Notes: generated by a model not told the origin, from the sequence alone. 64,000 nucleotides of DNA from Hybos culiciformis (GCA_964007475.1 CAXFZM010000186.1:124001-188000); one strand, 5' to 3'. Counted from the stretch's first letter, positions 47,137-56,678 are shown. Translations and numbers: made by a program.

Positions 47137-49431
47137 TTAAACTTCATTTTTCTTTATGTGAATTTCTTTTACTCTAGAGTATCTACTAAGTGATTTGTTT
47201 GTTTCGTCTTGTATTACTAAAATTTCATTTTCTAATTGGTAGTTACTGCCTTTCTTTGTAGGTATTCTATACTGTTGTATAATATTTGTTCCGTCCTTTA
47301 TTCCTGTAAATTCAAGTATTATGTCAGTTTTCTTGTTTTTATTGTCATTCGTTCGTTTGTTCTTTGCAAGAAGTGTTAATTTATGTTGGATTTTAAACCA
47401 GTATTTCGTGACTATGTTATAGGTTATGCAGGCTATTATTAGAAGAAAATTTACTATGTTAAAGCCTATATTTGTGTTGTGTACAGCTATAATATGGGTT
47501 TTGAAGTTTAGCGAGAGATCTGCAAATTCTGATGTCTTTTGTGTAAGGGATTTTACTAGATTTTGATAAGTGAAATTTTTCTGTAGTGAACTAAAGTTTA
47601 CTTTACTGCTATTGTATATTAGCATATCTAGTGAATAATTTTTAAAGCTATATATGTTAGGGATATCATTTACATGATATTGGGTTAGGATTTCTTCAAT
47701 TTTTATTACTTTTTCTTGTCTACAACTGTGAATGGGTACTATTTCTATTCCTTCTGTTGTTAGGATTAAGCATTTATCTATTGTCTCTAAAGTTACATTT
47801 GTATCTCCTTTATTGGAGACACATTTTTCAATTTTTTCGATTTTATTAATGTATGCTACTTTATTGCCTTTTGATTTAAGATGATTGTTCGTATTATTAA
47901 AATTTACCGTCAAAAATTGGAATTTTTGTTTGTAACAGGATTTACAAAGGAATAGTGAATTTTGTAAAGATTGGCATCCTGAATTTAATTGTAGTGAAGG
48001 CAGGATTAAAGTAGGAAGTTTCTTCCATTGTACTTTAGTAGGAGTTGTAAAAATAAAGAAAGGGGTGGCATTCTTGTATACCAAAGTTGGGTGAGGGTTA
48101 AAATTATGTGCTATCAGGTCTGTCCAATATACAATTTTTTTATTTAGAAATTCATTAATTTCGTTACATTCCTGGGTGGCAATGCATTTTCCCACCCATT
48201 GATGGAGACTTAATGATCGTCTTAATGACTCAAAAATTTCTATTGATCTTGCTTGGGTATGGGCTAGGGTATTTACTACATGGCTTTTTTGCTCTAATTT
48301 CCATGTTTTAATATTAATTATTAAATTTATTATTTGGATTGTATTTTGGGTTGTTAGGATTTTATCCTGTATATATTTTTCTATTTTTCCTTGTTGGAAG
48401 TTAAGTTCTTTTAAAATTTTGTCTGTTCTTTGGAATATTTCATTTTCTTTTTTTAATTGTTGGTCTACTACTGAGCTATAATGCTCAATTTCATGTTTAC
48501 TATTTTCAAGATCATTTTTGAAGGTATTTAGGTCTATTTTGCAACTATTGTAGTTGAATCCCCATTTGCCTAACAATGTGAAAGTTGTACATCCTTCGGT
48601 TTCTTCTGTTTCCCTCTTTACCCTTTGAGGTATTCCTTTTATTTTTTTGTACAATTCTACTAATCCTGATAACCCGACTTCACAGAAAGAGGTTTCACAG
48701 TCTTTGAATTCCTCTTTAAATTCAATTGAACTTACCAAAGCTATTATGGGTAGATTTTCAAAAGTTTCTGTGATTTTGATTTCATCTGTTAAAATTTCTA
48801 TTTTTGGTTCTTCGCAGAACCATTCTAATTTTAGGTCTTTTGTAAGTATAGGTTGAAGAATCCATCCTCTTAATTCAGGATATAATGAACTTAACATTCT
48901 TACGTTAGCCTTTTCGTTGTGTGTTAGTCCTCTTCCTATTTCATTAAAATTTTTGTTATCTGGCAGTACTAGGCTTAATGGATGCTTTTTGTTATTATTT
49001 ATTGAGATTGCTGATATATTAGGAGTTAGGATGGGTGGGATTAAAATTCCGTCTTCGCATCCGTGCATTAATTCGACGTTTTTTAAAGATTTTCCAAAGA
49101 TTGGGTATAATATACTATATTTTAGGATTTTTGATGCATAAATTTCCACCTCTTTTTCGTATAGTGGATATATGTTTAGTTCGGTATTGTCGTATACTGG
49201 TCGATATAGGTCTTCTATTATTACTACGCTAGTCTGTATTTTGTGTACTAATGTTAGTAATACTAGTGCCTGCCTAAGTAAGCAGTAACTACGTAGTTGA
49301 CATAGAATCATTAGTAAAATTAGTGCTAGGAAAAGAGCTAATATCGATCCGGTTAAATATAAAAAATATGTTATTGGCTGTGTCATCCAGGACATCGATA
49401 TCCCGATGCAGCCAAGAAAATCGTTGCACAT
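47137..49431 (-). CDS. env: Envelope-like glycoprotein
   Basis: The 764-aa ORF has the layout of an insect retroviral envelope: a long hydrophobic segment near residues 20-45, a surface part with paired cysteines, a furin-type site RVKR at about 270-273, then a predicted fusion subunit with heptad-like helices (about 310-400). Six or more N-glycosylation sites follow at 450-620, then one transmembrane helix at about 656-674 and a ~90-residue charged tail. Position after pol on the same strand fits. In the family it would mediate membrane fusion for cell-to-cell transfer. The exact glycoprotein class cannot be told by eye. The frame is uninterrupted. Start choice is uncertain because env is normally expressed from a spliced RNA. 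Confidence 0.75.
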   Translation of the reverse strand: MCNDFLGCIGISMSWMTQPITYFLYLTGSILALFLALILLMILCQLRSYCLLRQALVLLTLVHKIQTSVVIIEDLYRPVYDNTELNIYPLYEKEVEIYASKILKYSILYPIFGKSLKNVELMHGCEDGILIPPILTPNISAISINNNKKHPLSLVLPDNKNFNEIGRGLTHNEKANVRMLSSLYPELRGWILQPILTKDLKLEWFCEEPKIEILTDEIKITETFENLPIIALVSSIEFKEEFKDCETSFCEVGLSGLVELYKKIKGIPQRVKRETEETEGCTTFTLLGKWGFNYNSCKIDLNTFKNDLENSKHEIEHYSSVVDQQLKKENEIFQRTDKILKELNFQQGKIEKYIQDKILTTQNTIQIINLIINIKTWKLEQKSHVVNTLAHTQARSIEIFESLRRSLSLHQWVGKCIATQECNEINEFLNKKIVYWTDLIAHNFNPHPTLVYKNATPFFIFTTPTKVQWKKLPTLILPSLQLNSGCQSLQNSLFLCKSCYKQKFQFLTVNFNNTNNHLKSKGNKVAYINKIEKIEKCVSNKGDTNVTLETIDKCLILTTEGIEIVPIHSCRQEKVIKIEEILTQYHVNDIPNIYSFKNYSLDMLIYNSSKVNFSSLQKNFTYQNLVKSLTQKTSEFADLSLNFKTHIIAVHNTNIGFNIVNFLLIIACITYNIVTKYWFKIQHKLTLLAKNKRTNDNKNKKTDIILEFTGIKDGTNIIQQYRIPTKKGSNYQLENEILVIQDETNKSLSRYSRVKEIHIKKNEV

Positions 49432-49708
49432 TAAGAAAAAAACTTTTATTTACCCTATATATAATTATGTTTTTTTTTTTTTTTTTTTTGTTTATATATA
49501 TATTGTATGTATTATTTGTTTTACTTATTCTATATTTTAATTATTTTTTTTTTCTTTAACTTAGTAATTCTACAAGAAAATCTTTTGCTTAAATTACTTA
49601 CGGTTGCTAAAAATATATTTTTTTTTCTTTATTTTGTTTTTTTATTATTTTTGAATTTTTTTTTTTGTTTTAGTTTTTTTTTTTTTTGTTTTATTAAAAT
49701 TTTTTTTG

Positions 49709-49744
<36 letters not shown>

Positions 49745-50011
49745 CTTTACAATCTTCAAATCTTATTCTACAGAGGTTTTTGCTATGTTTACTTAAGAAT
49801 TGCTTCTGTTTGCTTTTTCTTTTCACACGTATATATTTTTCCAGAATACGTTTAAGCAGGTTTTTATTATCTGCAGAGGATATTTGCTGAAAGCAACAAA
49901 AAAAAAATTTGTTTAAAAGAAAGTTTTTTTTTTTTTTTTTTTTTTTGTTTTAAGGATAATATACAGAAAGTTTTCGCTTTGATTATAATTTTATTAGTCA
50001 GATTTCTTATC
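49432..50011 (-). other. Gap between pol and env
   Basis: Extremely A-rich on the minus strand, with poly-T/poly-A runs up to about 30 bases. It would have to contain or precede the splice acceptor for env RNA. The pyrimidine runs on the minus strand are weak, and no acceptor was chosen. Confidence 0.4.
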
Positions 50012-52441
50012 TTAACCTTTTAGATCCTTTGCGTGGTATCTACCTATCGTGTTTTTCCCTAACAAGTCTTTAACTTCGTATATACTACCTCCTATGATTT
50101 TTAGTACTATACAGGGTATAAATTTCTTCCCTAGTTTGGCGTTGAAGTGTTTGCTAAAGTCACTTTGTGCAAAGTTTCTTCTATAGATGGTCTGGCCTAT
50201 TTTAAATTTAACGTTCTTACATTTTCTATTATATAATTTCCTGCCTTTTTCCTTAGACTTCTCTAGATTTCGTTTAACTATATCTTTTATAATTTGAAAT
50301 GATCCAGGAGGAGGTAAGATTTCTACATCTTCTCCTTGGATCATATGCATTTTTCTTAGCAACTTGAATGAGCTACCGTGTGTTATCATTTGTTGCCCAA
50401 ACAGAATATAGTAAGGGGACATTCCCGTTGCTTCATGTACCGTAGCGCGAAGAGCTGTGCTTATACTATCTAAGTCAGCATCCCAGTTATATTGCTGGTC
50501 ATCTATATAAGCTCTTATGGCATTTAATATTGAACCATTAACCCTTTCGCTTGCGTTGGCTTGAGGTGCATAAAAAGCAGTTAATTTATGCTCTATTCCG
50601 TAATTTTGAAGATAGGATTCGAAATCTTTTGATACTAATGGAGTTCCGTTGTCACTTAGTATGCATTCCGGGCAACCGAATAAGGTGAATGCTTCATCCA
50701 AAACTTTTATAGCGTTAGCGGTTGTTGCTTTCCTAAGTGGCCGGATTATAACATATTTAGAAAAAGCATCTAATATAATAAATATGCAAGTGTTTCCTGA
50801 TCTAGCTCTAGGATATGGGCCTAAGAAGTCGATATATAGATTTTGAAACGGTCTTGAGGGTATCGGTTTATTTCCCATAGGGGGTCTTAATATCTGGTTG
50901 GAAGGCTTGGTTTCTTTACAGATTGTACACTTTTGTACATATTCTTTCACTTCCGTAAACATACGGGGCCAGTAATATTTAGTTCTTATTCTATAAAGTG
51001 TCTTTCCTAACCCTCCGTGTGCCGAATGTGGTGGATCATGATTGTTTTTTATCACGTCCTTTACTAACTCCTCTGGAACCCATAGTCTCCATAGGTTGAA
51101 TTCTGACTCTTCTTGGTCTTTTCTGAACTCAACTCTTTTGAATACTTTGTTCTCTATTACTTTTAGGTCTGGTAGTCTATCCTTATTGTCTATAATGGCT
51201 TCTCGAATTTCAATGTATTTATTTGATTCGAAAGCTTCTGAGTCTAGATCTAGGTCCGGGCAGCGTAAGGTTATTTCTTCTAACCCAAATGAACGTGAGA
51301 GGGTGTCCGCTACTACATTTTTCTTTCCCGATCTGTGTTGTATATCGAATTCAAATGCCTGTAACTTTAAAGACCACCTAAAAAGTTTACCGTGATGGTC
51401 TTTGCAAGTCATTAGCCATTTAAGTGCTGCACAGTCGGTTAGTACCGTGAATTTAACCCCTTCTACATACATCCTGAATTTTTTTATGGCCTCGACAACC
51501 GCAAAGCATTCCTGCTCCGTAGCTGCCCATCTTGCTTGTGTTTCGTTAAACTTTTTCGACATGTACGCTACAGGGTGTTCTTCGTTTTCTGAGTCGTACT
51601 GGAAAATCACTGCTCCGATTCCTGATTGACTGGCATCGGTTTGGATGAAAAATTGTTTATTATAATCCGGAGGAGCTATTACAGGTTCCGTTATTAGAAT
51701 TTTTTTTATTTTTGTGAAGGCTTCTCTGGCCTCTTTTGTGAAAACAAACTTATTATTACTGTTTTTTATTTTTAAGCAGTCTGTTATGGGAGACACTATT
51801 GTTGAGTAATCCCTTATTAATCGCTGAAACCACCCGGTCATTCCTAAAAACCTTCTGGTTTGTTTTAATGATTTTGGTTCAGGATATTCAGAAATTGCTT
51901 TGATTTTCTCCGGGTCAGGTCTTGTACCATCTGCCCCTATTATATAGCCTAAATACTTTATTTCTTTCCTAAAGAATTTCGATTTTTCGACATTTATGGT
52001 GAGGTTAGCTTTTCTTAATGCATAGGCAACTTGTCTCAAGAGTTCAAAGTGACGTTCTTTAGTTTCCGTTGCGATCATTAAGTCGTCAAGGTAAACTTTT
52101 ACTTCCTCTTTTAATTGTTGAGGTATTACTTTCTCCATTAGGCGGCACATTCTTTGTGCGGCGTTACAAAGTCCGAACGGCATTCTTGTATACTGGTAGA
52201 GAGGTCTACCAGGGACTGCGAAGGTCGTCTTTTCTCTTGAAACCTTTTCCAATGGGATTTGCCAAAATGCATCTTTTAAGTCTATGCTGCTTATATATTT
52301 TGTCTTATCGATTCTTGCGAGTAGTCCTTGTATATTGGGTAATGGATATGCGTCTTTTTTGTTAAATCGTTTACTTTTCTTGAGTCTAAGCATAACCGAT
52401 TCTTCCCAGGTTTCCTTACTAGTACTACGGGAGATGTCCAC
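50012..52441 (-). CDS. pol: Pol, C-terminal part: reverse transcriptase, RNase H and integrase
   Basis: The 809-aa frame carries RT palm motifs SSIDLKDAFWQIPL, MPFGLCNAAQ and the catalytic VYLDDLMIAT (YLDD at about 117-120). RNase H has Asp269 (FIQTDAS), Glu309 and Asp336 (VLTDCAA). Integrase has an HHCC finger (His468 region, CTIC at 505-508) and the catalytic Asp538 (YIDFLGP), Asp597 (LSDNGT) and Glu632 (ASERVNG), followed by a chromatin/DNA-binding tail. This order is diagnostic for Ty3/Gypsy. All catalytic residues are present. The upstream RT fingers are in another frame, the break falling in a six-base homopolymer (T run 52355-52360 on the plus strand), so pol is either freshly inactivated or carries a sequencing indel. 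Confidence 0.88.
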   Translation of the reverse strand: MDISRSTSKETWEESVMLRLKKSKRFNKKDAYPLPNIQGLLARIDKTKYISSIDLKDAFWQIPLEKVSREKTTFAVPGRPLYQYTRMPFGLCNAAQRMCRLMEKVIPQQLKEEVKVYLDDLMIATETKERHFELLRQVAYALRKANLTINVEKSKFFRKEIKYLGYIIGADGTRPDPEKIKAISEYPEPKSLKQTRRFLGMTGWFQRLIRDYSTIVSPITDCLKIKNSNNKFVFTKEAREAFTKIKKILITEPVIAPPDYNKQFFIQTDASQSGIGAVIFQYDSENEEHPVAYMSKKFNETQARWAATEQECFAVVEAIKKFRMYVEGVKFTVLTDCAALKWLMTCKDHHGKLFRWSLKLQAFEFDIQHRSGKKNVVADTLSRSFGLEEITLRCPDLDLDSEAFESNKYIEIREAIIDNKDRLPDLKVIENKVFKRVEFRKDQEESEFNLWRLWVPEELVKDVIKNNHDPPHSAHGGLGKTLYRIRTKYYWPRMFTEVKEYVQKCTICKETKPSNQILRPPMGNKPIPSRPFQNLYIDFLGPYPRARSGNTCIFIILDAFSKYVIIRPLRKATTANAIKVLDEAFTLFGCPECILSDNGTPLVSKDFESYLQNYGIEHKLTAFYAPQANASERVNGSILNAIRAYIDDQQYNWDADLDSISTALRATVHEATGMSPYYILFGQQMITHGSSFKLLRKMHMIQGEDVEILPPPGSFQIIKDIVKRNLEKSKEKGRKLYNRKCKNVKFKIGQTIYRRNFAQSDFSKHFNAKLGKKFIPCIVLKIIGGSIYEVKDLLGKNTIGRYHAKDLKG

Positions 52442-53538
52442 GCACTATTACTTTCTTCGATTACCCCCATTTCTAGCATCCTATCTATTTCTGCATACAT
52501 AAGGTCTTGTATTGCAGGGGAGATTGGGTAATGTTTTTGTTTGATTGGTTCATTGTCCCCTGTGTCTATTATGTGTTCTTCTAGAGAGGTGCATCCTAGA
52601 CCTTCCTCGGCGTATGAGGGAAACATTTTTTTAATGGTGTCTAACTGTATTTGTTCTCTTACTGTTAGATCATGGCTATTCGGATCCGTTTCGGATATTT
52701 CACTAATTGGGTTAAAAATTTGTGGAACTAAATCAAAGGCTTTCCAGAAATTAACTCCAAGATAAAGTTCTTGTGATAACTTCGGGACTACATGTATTTT
52801 TAAAATTTTGGTTTTGTTTTTGAAACTTAATGGAACTAAGATATATCCTATTATTTCAGTTTTACCGCCTGCTGCAGTTATTACTGATTCTTTAATTTTA
52901 TGTAGTTTGAGATTTGTTTCTTCATCTATCCATTTCTTGTCTTTTCCTAGACAGGAGATAGATGCTCCTGAATCTAATAGTCCCATTAAGGGTTGTTCCC
53001 CTATTTTAATTCTTATATATGGTCTATTATCATCAGGGATTTGTATTATCGAGGAAAGAATCTTTTTCTTGTCGTCTTTAGCCTCTGTATAATATCTGTT
53101 TTCTCTTTTTGCTCCCACTGTTCGTCTATTTGATATTTTTTTTTTATATATATTTAGTCTTACTTCACTTATGTTGCTAAATGTTACAATTTCTGCTCTC
53201 CTTTTATCATATCTTTGTTTTCTGATATGATAAGGAGGCCATTGTTTTCTTTCTTTAGGGGGAGCTTCGTCTATTTCAGTTCTTTGTAATATTTTTGTAA
53301 CTTTGATCTCTTTTTCTTCAGTTACTTCATTTTGTTCCTTTTCTTTATTTTGCTCAATTTTTTTGTTTTCTAATATTTCTATATTTTTATTATATTTCTT
53401 TATTATAACTAAGTAATCCTTAATTTTATTTATATCTAATTTTGAATTTTGGCCTTTGTCAACATCTGTGGGTGGCCTTTCCACAGACTGGGAATTTAGT
53501 TTCCCTGAAAACGAACTTCTTTGTGGCAATTTCTGCAC
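52291..53538 (-). CDS. pol: Pol, N-terminal part: protease and RT fingers
   Basis: The 415-aa frame starts inside the end of gag in the -1 frame, so its first Met is probably not used; entry is by ribosomal frameshifting at the GGGAAAC site. It contains a Lys/Glu-rich linker and an aspartic protease with active-site motif LLDSGAS (about 187-193) that would process Gag and Pol. The RT N-terminal region follows (MLEMGVIEES, SPVVLVRKPG, CLDSRKVND). The reading leaves the pol frame at the homopolymer near 52355, after which the RT continues in the next ORF. Confidence 0.85.
   Translation of the reverse strand: MQKLPQRSSFSGKLNSQSVERPPTDVDKGQNSKLDINKIKDYLVIIKKYNKNIEILENKKIEQNKEKEQNEVTEEKEIKVTKILQRTEIDEAPPKERKQWPPYHIRKQRYDKRRAEIVTFSNISEVRLNIYKKKISNRRTVGAKRENRYYTEAKDDKKKILSSIIQIPDDNRPYIRIKIGEQPLMGLLDSGASISCLGKDKKWIDEETNLKLHKIKESVITAAGGKTEIIGYILVPLSFKNKTKILKIHVVPKLSQELYLGVNFWKAFDLVPQIFNPISEISETDPNSHDLTVREQIQLDTIKKMFPSYAEEGLGCTSLEEHIIDTGDNEPIKQKHYPISPAIQDLMYAEIDRMLEMGVIEESNSAWTSPVVLVRKPGKNRLCLDSRKVNDLTKKTHIHYPIYKDYSQESIRQNI
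53465..53505 (-). promoter_or_regulatory. gag-pol -1 ribosomal frameshift signal
   Basis: The minus strand reads G GGA AAC then TAA, with the gag stop (53496-53498) directly after the heptamer GGGAAAC (53499-53505), a classical X XXY YYZ slippery site. Twelve bases later TCTGTGG (53481-53487) pairs perfectly with CCACAGA (53465-53471) in a short-loop hairpin. Slipping back one base reads straight into the pol frame. Confidence 0.85.
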
Positions 53539-55100
53539 GTTGGAGAATATTCATTGGGCATTCCGCACTTATAACAGAATACTCTCTTGTAGTTTTCTTG
53601 ACAGTCCATATATCCATGTCCTGGCTTCTCACAGTTCCAGCAACGCAAGTTCTTTTCAGGTGTTGTTGGTCTTGAAGGCTGCTGTTTTACTTTAGCTGGC
53701 TCTTCATATTTCTTTTTAGTCATGTTTTGTGTTTGTTTTATAGCAGGTTGTACTGCTTCCAATTCATAATATTCGCTGTCTAGGTATTCATCATACATAT
53801 TGTCGTCCTCGTACTGGATTTCTTGTACTCTGTATTTATTTCTTTCTTGACTTGGTCTTGCATACCCGTTCTCTTCACGGTGTAGTCTATATGACAGCTT
53901 GGTTTCTAGATTCGAGTCTATTAACCTAAATTTAGATCTTAAAGCATTCAAATTGTCTATTTCGGAGGCTTGAAAAGGTTCTTTATACTCTCTTCTTACG
54001 TTTCGTCTTATCCTGTTGGTCAGACGACGTTCATTTAAAGGCTCGTCTAGTTTTTGATTCAGGGCATCCATTGCTTGGATAAATTCCCTCCATGTTTCGC
54101 CTTGTTTTTGTTTTCTATTTATCATTTCGGTTAACTTGACGTCTTCGTCAACCGAGTCAGCATATTCTTCTATTAGAGCTGTGCTGAATGCCCTCCAAGT
54201 AGTATCCTCTTTGTCATGCTTTCTGAAATAGCTAAAGTACCATCTTTTAACTATGGGATCTAGAAGTTGGTGAAAATTGTTAATTAGCATCCGGTCTGAA
54301 ATATTGTGGTCTATTCTCTGATTGTTTACATCTTTTACGAAGTTTTCAACTTCTTCCCCGTTAAAGAATAGTCCAAACCGTTTTTTTAAATCTAGCTCAC
54401 GAGTATACCGGTGCTCGTGTTCATATGCCGGATATCTTTCTCGGTCTTCATTTCTTACCGGATTTCTACGTGTATGTTTCGGAGCTGGGGACATATCTCT
54501 AGCTCTAGTGCTAGATCTTAGTTGTGACCCTCCTGTTCTTGAGTTTCCGCTTCCTGACTCTTGTTGTCTTGCAGAAGCTTGTCTTGAATTCCTTCGCCCT
54601 TTTGTTTTTGGAATTTCTAGAGAATCTAGACTATTTTCCCCAGGGCTAGTTGATCTTGGTCTCATTGAAGGGGTTGGTTGTTTAGACAAATAATCTGCCA
54701 CAACCGGTTGGATTTTCTTCTCCAAATTCTCTATCATGGCCATTAATTTGGTCATTGGTTCTGCTTGGTTGTTTGTTCCTTCTGGTTCTTTTTGTTGTTT
54801 TGGGAACTCATAGTTCCTAGCGGTTGATAATGGAGGCAAATTCTTTTTTGATCTTGATACTGCTTGTAGTATCTCTTCTTGCCTGTCCTTTATAAATATT
54901 GGGATATGTTCTTGTTGTTGTCTATTTGGATCTACCCAGGTAGCCATATTCATTCCCCTGTTTGGGACTTTTTGTCTTTGCTTACTTTTGTATAGGTAAG
55001 CTCCTTCGTCATTGGTGGCTGATTCGGAGTCTAATACCGATGATGGGACACTTATTAATTTTTTTATTGCTCCTGTATTTTTCTTTGGTTCTTCTTCCAC
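53496..55100 (-). CDS. gag: Gag polyprotein (capsid and nucleocapsid)
   Basis: The 534-aa frame has a Pro/Ser/Arg-rich N-terminal third, a helical capsid-like domain at about 235-410 (RWYFSYFRKH, WRAFSTALIEEYAD, WREFIQAMDALNQKL) and a C-terminal zinc knuckle CWNCEKPGHGYMDC (about 487-500), followed by a second Cys-rich unit CYKCG...CRNC. Capsid assembles the particle and the knuckles bind genomic RNA. The stop lies at the -1 frameshift signal into pol. Upstream of its first Met the same frame stays open and overlaps the 152-aa ORF, so the true N-terminus is probably further upstream. Confidence 0.85.
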   Translation of the reverse strand: MEEEPKKNTGAIKKLISVPSSVLDSESATNDEGAYLYKSKQRQKVPNRGMNMATWVDPNRQQQEHIPIFIKDRQEEILQAVSRSKKNLPPLSTARNYEFPKQQKEPEGTNNQAEPMTKLMAMIENLEKKIQPVVADYLSKQPTPSMRPRSTSPGENSLDSLEIPKTKGRRNSRQASARQQESGSGNSRTGGSQLRSSTRARDMSPAPKHTRRNPVRNEDRERYPAYEHEHRYTRELDLKKRFGLFFNGEEVENFVKDVNNQRIDHNISDRMLINNFHQLLDPIVKRWYFSYFRKHDKEDTTWRAFSTALIEEYADSVDEDVKLTEMINRKQKQGETWREFIQAMDALNQKLDEPLNERRLTNRIRRNVRREYKEPFQASEIDNLNALRSKFRLIDSNLETKLSYRLHREENGYARPSQERNKYRVQEIQYEDDNMYDEYLDSEYYELEAVQPAIKQTQNMTKKKYEEPAKVKQQPSRPTTPEKNLRCWNCEKPGHGYMDCQENYKRVFCYKCGMPNEYSPTCRNCHKEVRFQGN

Positions 55101-55156
55101 TTCGGTTATTGATAGATCTGCGAAAGGATCCGTTAGTGTTTCTCCTATGTTTTGCT

Positions 55157-55615
55157 CTAGCTCGATTGTTCTGCTCTTTTTGTGAGTAGTTTTTCTATTG
55201 CTACTACTACTACTTCTATACAGTCTTTTAGGCGTGTTAATACGTCTACTTGTTTGCTTTCCCCTTGTCCACCCCTTGAGGTAAATTCTAATATTTTACA
55301 CTTGTGGTGGGTTAACCTACTTACTAAAGGTGCTAAGTTTTCTAATACAGGGGTTTCAAGCGATGCGTTTGCTTGATTAATTACTTTAAATGCTTCTTTT
55401 ATGGCTTTTTCTTTCTCTTCTGTTGACCAGAGAGAACTTTTGCCTGAGCCTGCTAGTACTCTTACGCTCGGATCTTTCGTTTCGCGCTCTAAACATTTCC
55501 TTAACTTTGTCATTGAGTTTTGGTCAGCATAGGAAATCTGATTTCTTTCATATTCAAATTTTAATTCGTCTATTTCCAGATGTTCTGGGACGATATATAA
55601 TTTATTGTCTGACAT
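55157..55615 (-). CDS. Pre-gag ORF, probably the Gag N-terminus (matrix-like)
   Basis: The 152-aa frame is the first after the leader and primer site. It is charged and mostly helical in character, without a zinc knuckle or membrane segment. It ends at 55157, but the gag frame (-1 relative to it) is already open from about 55290 and continues without a stop into the main gag ORF. The overlap contains A-rich stretches (GAAAAAC, ACAAAAAG) where slippage could occur. Either a second -1 frameshift joins the two, or an indel has split one gag ORF. Homology is not recognised. Confidence 0.6.
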   Translation of the reverse strand: MSDNKLYIVPEHLEIDELKFEYERNQISYADQNSMTKLRKCLERETKDPSVRVLAGSGKSSLWSTEEKEKAIKEAFKVINQANASLETPVLENLAPLVSRLTHHKCKILEFTSRGGQGESKQVDVLTRLKDCIEVVVVAIEKLLTKRAEQSS

Positions 55616-56006
55616 TTTTATTATGTTTTTTCTCTTTTATCCTTAAAATTATATTGTTTATATATATATATATCTAAATTTCAACACTGTTGTGTTCTTG
55701 ACTAATATATAGGTGTGAATTCTATATTTACAGTTTGTTTGTGTTTTTTTTTTTGTAAAAAAAAAAAAAAAAATTTATTTTTTTGTTCTTTTAAATTTGT
55801 TAAAAAGAAATTTTTTAAATTTTAGGTTTGTTACCTTGAATAAAAGAATATTAAAGTTTGTTGTTTTGATTTTAATAAAAAGAATGTTTTTTTATTTAAA
55901 CTTGTTGTGTTTGTTTTTTTTCAATTTTTTTAGGTCCTTTTAGGTATTTGAAATGCTTCGTTGGTAGAGATAGATAAAAAATTTTTTAGGGAAAGAAGAA
56001 TTTTGT
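55616..56006 (-). other. Gag leader, gag-proximal part
   Basis: AT-rich, with T and A runs and TTGTTGTTT/TTTGTTGTG segments; no ORF or clear structure seen. Confidence 0.4.
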
Positions 56007-56132
56007 AGTTAGCTCTATTAAGATAGATAGTTAGATAGCTAGATAGTTAGATCGCAGCATGTACAGTGTAGACTTAGCCTACATTTTCTACTGCACTCAT
56101 GCTGTACGATATTAATTGTATTATTTATGTAT

Positions 56133-56163
<31 letters not shown>

Positions 56164-56467
56164 TTTTTTTATATATGAAGAAAAAAAGATCATACAGTTA
56201 TCCTTTTACCTGTTCCCAGCATGTACAGGGTAGATTATATCTACTTTTTCTACTGCACTCATGCTGCAAGAGAGGTAGAAGGAGAACTGTGTATTATTAG
56301 AAATTAAGAAAGAGTTAGATAGTTTAGAGGAAAGAATTTTAATATTTTCAGAAACCTCTTACCCCAGCATGTACAGGGTAGATTATATCTACTTTTTCTA
56401 CTGCACTCATGCTGCAAGGTGAAAAGCTTCTTCTAATATTGTTTGGAAAAATTCCATAGAGCTAACT
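56007..56467 (-). ncRNA. Leader RNA element: three related hairpins within a closing stem, candidate packaging signal
   Basis: Between primer site and gag, three 50-nt copies start CAGCATGTACAG and end CTCATGCTG: 56055-56104, 56217-56266 and 56365-56414 (plus-strand coordinates). Each folds with CAGCATG/CATGCTG at the base and a GTAG...CTAC inner stem; the inner sequence differs in copy 1 but still pairs. Flanks of copies 2 and 3 extend the stems. AGTTAGCTCTAT (56007-56018) and ATAGAGCTAACT (56456-56467) are perfectly complementary and would close the whole domain. Position in the gag leader suggests dimerisation or packaging; that role is inference. Confidence 0.6.
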
Positions 56468-56663
56468 CTTTTTTATTTTTATTTTTATTTATGGGGTTTC
56501 ATTTTTTATAGGGTAAAACTCATTATTTATTCTCTATACTTTTTCTATATATCTATATATAAAAAATTAAGGTTCTGTAAGATTTTATTTCTCACAAAAC
56601 TTGTAAAGGGCATAGACTCTTTAAGCCTTTGCCTCTTTGAGTAGGGTATGACTCCTAGTCTTA

Positions 56664-56678
56664 CCACGTTGGGCGCCA
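56664..56678 (-). other. Primer binding site for tRNA-Lys, minus strand (gag-pol-env direction)
   Basis: Two bases after the repeat end, the minus strand reads TGGCGCCCAACGTGG, 15 bases complementary to the tRNA-Lys 3' end, then diverges where the plus-strand site at 43861 continues to match for six more. It is correctly placed for priming minus-strand cDNA on the gag-pol-env RNA. Confidence 0.75.

Noticed and set aside
49323..49890. Plus-strand frames rich in Phe and Leu
   Set aside because: They are translations of poly-T runs between pol and env.
56055..56414. A CRISPR-like array, because of three regularly spaced 50-nt repeats
   Set aside because: Eukaryotic retroelement context, hairpin-forming repeats and only three copies with long AT-rich spacers.
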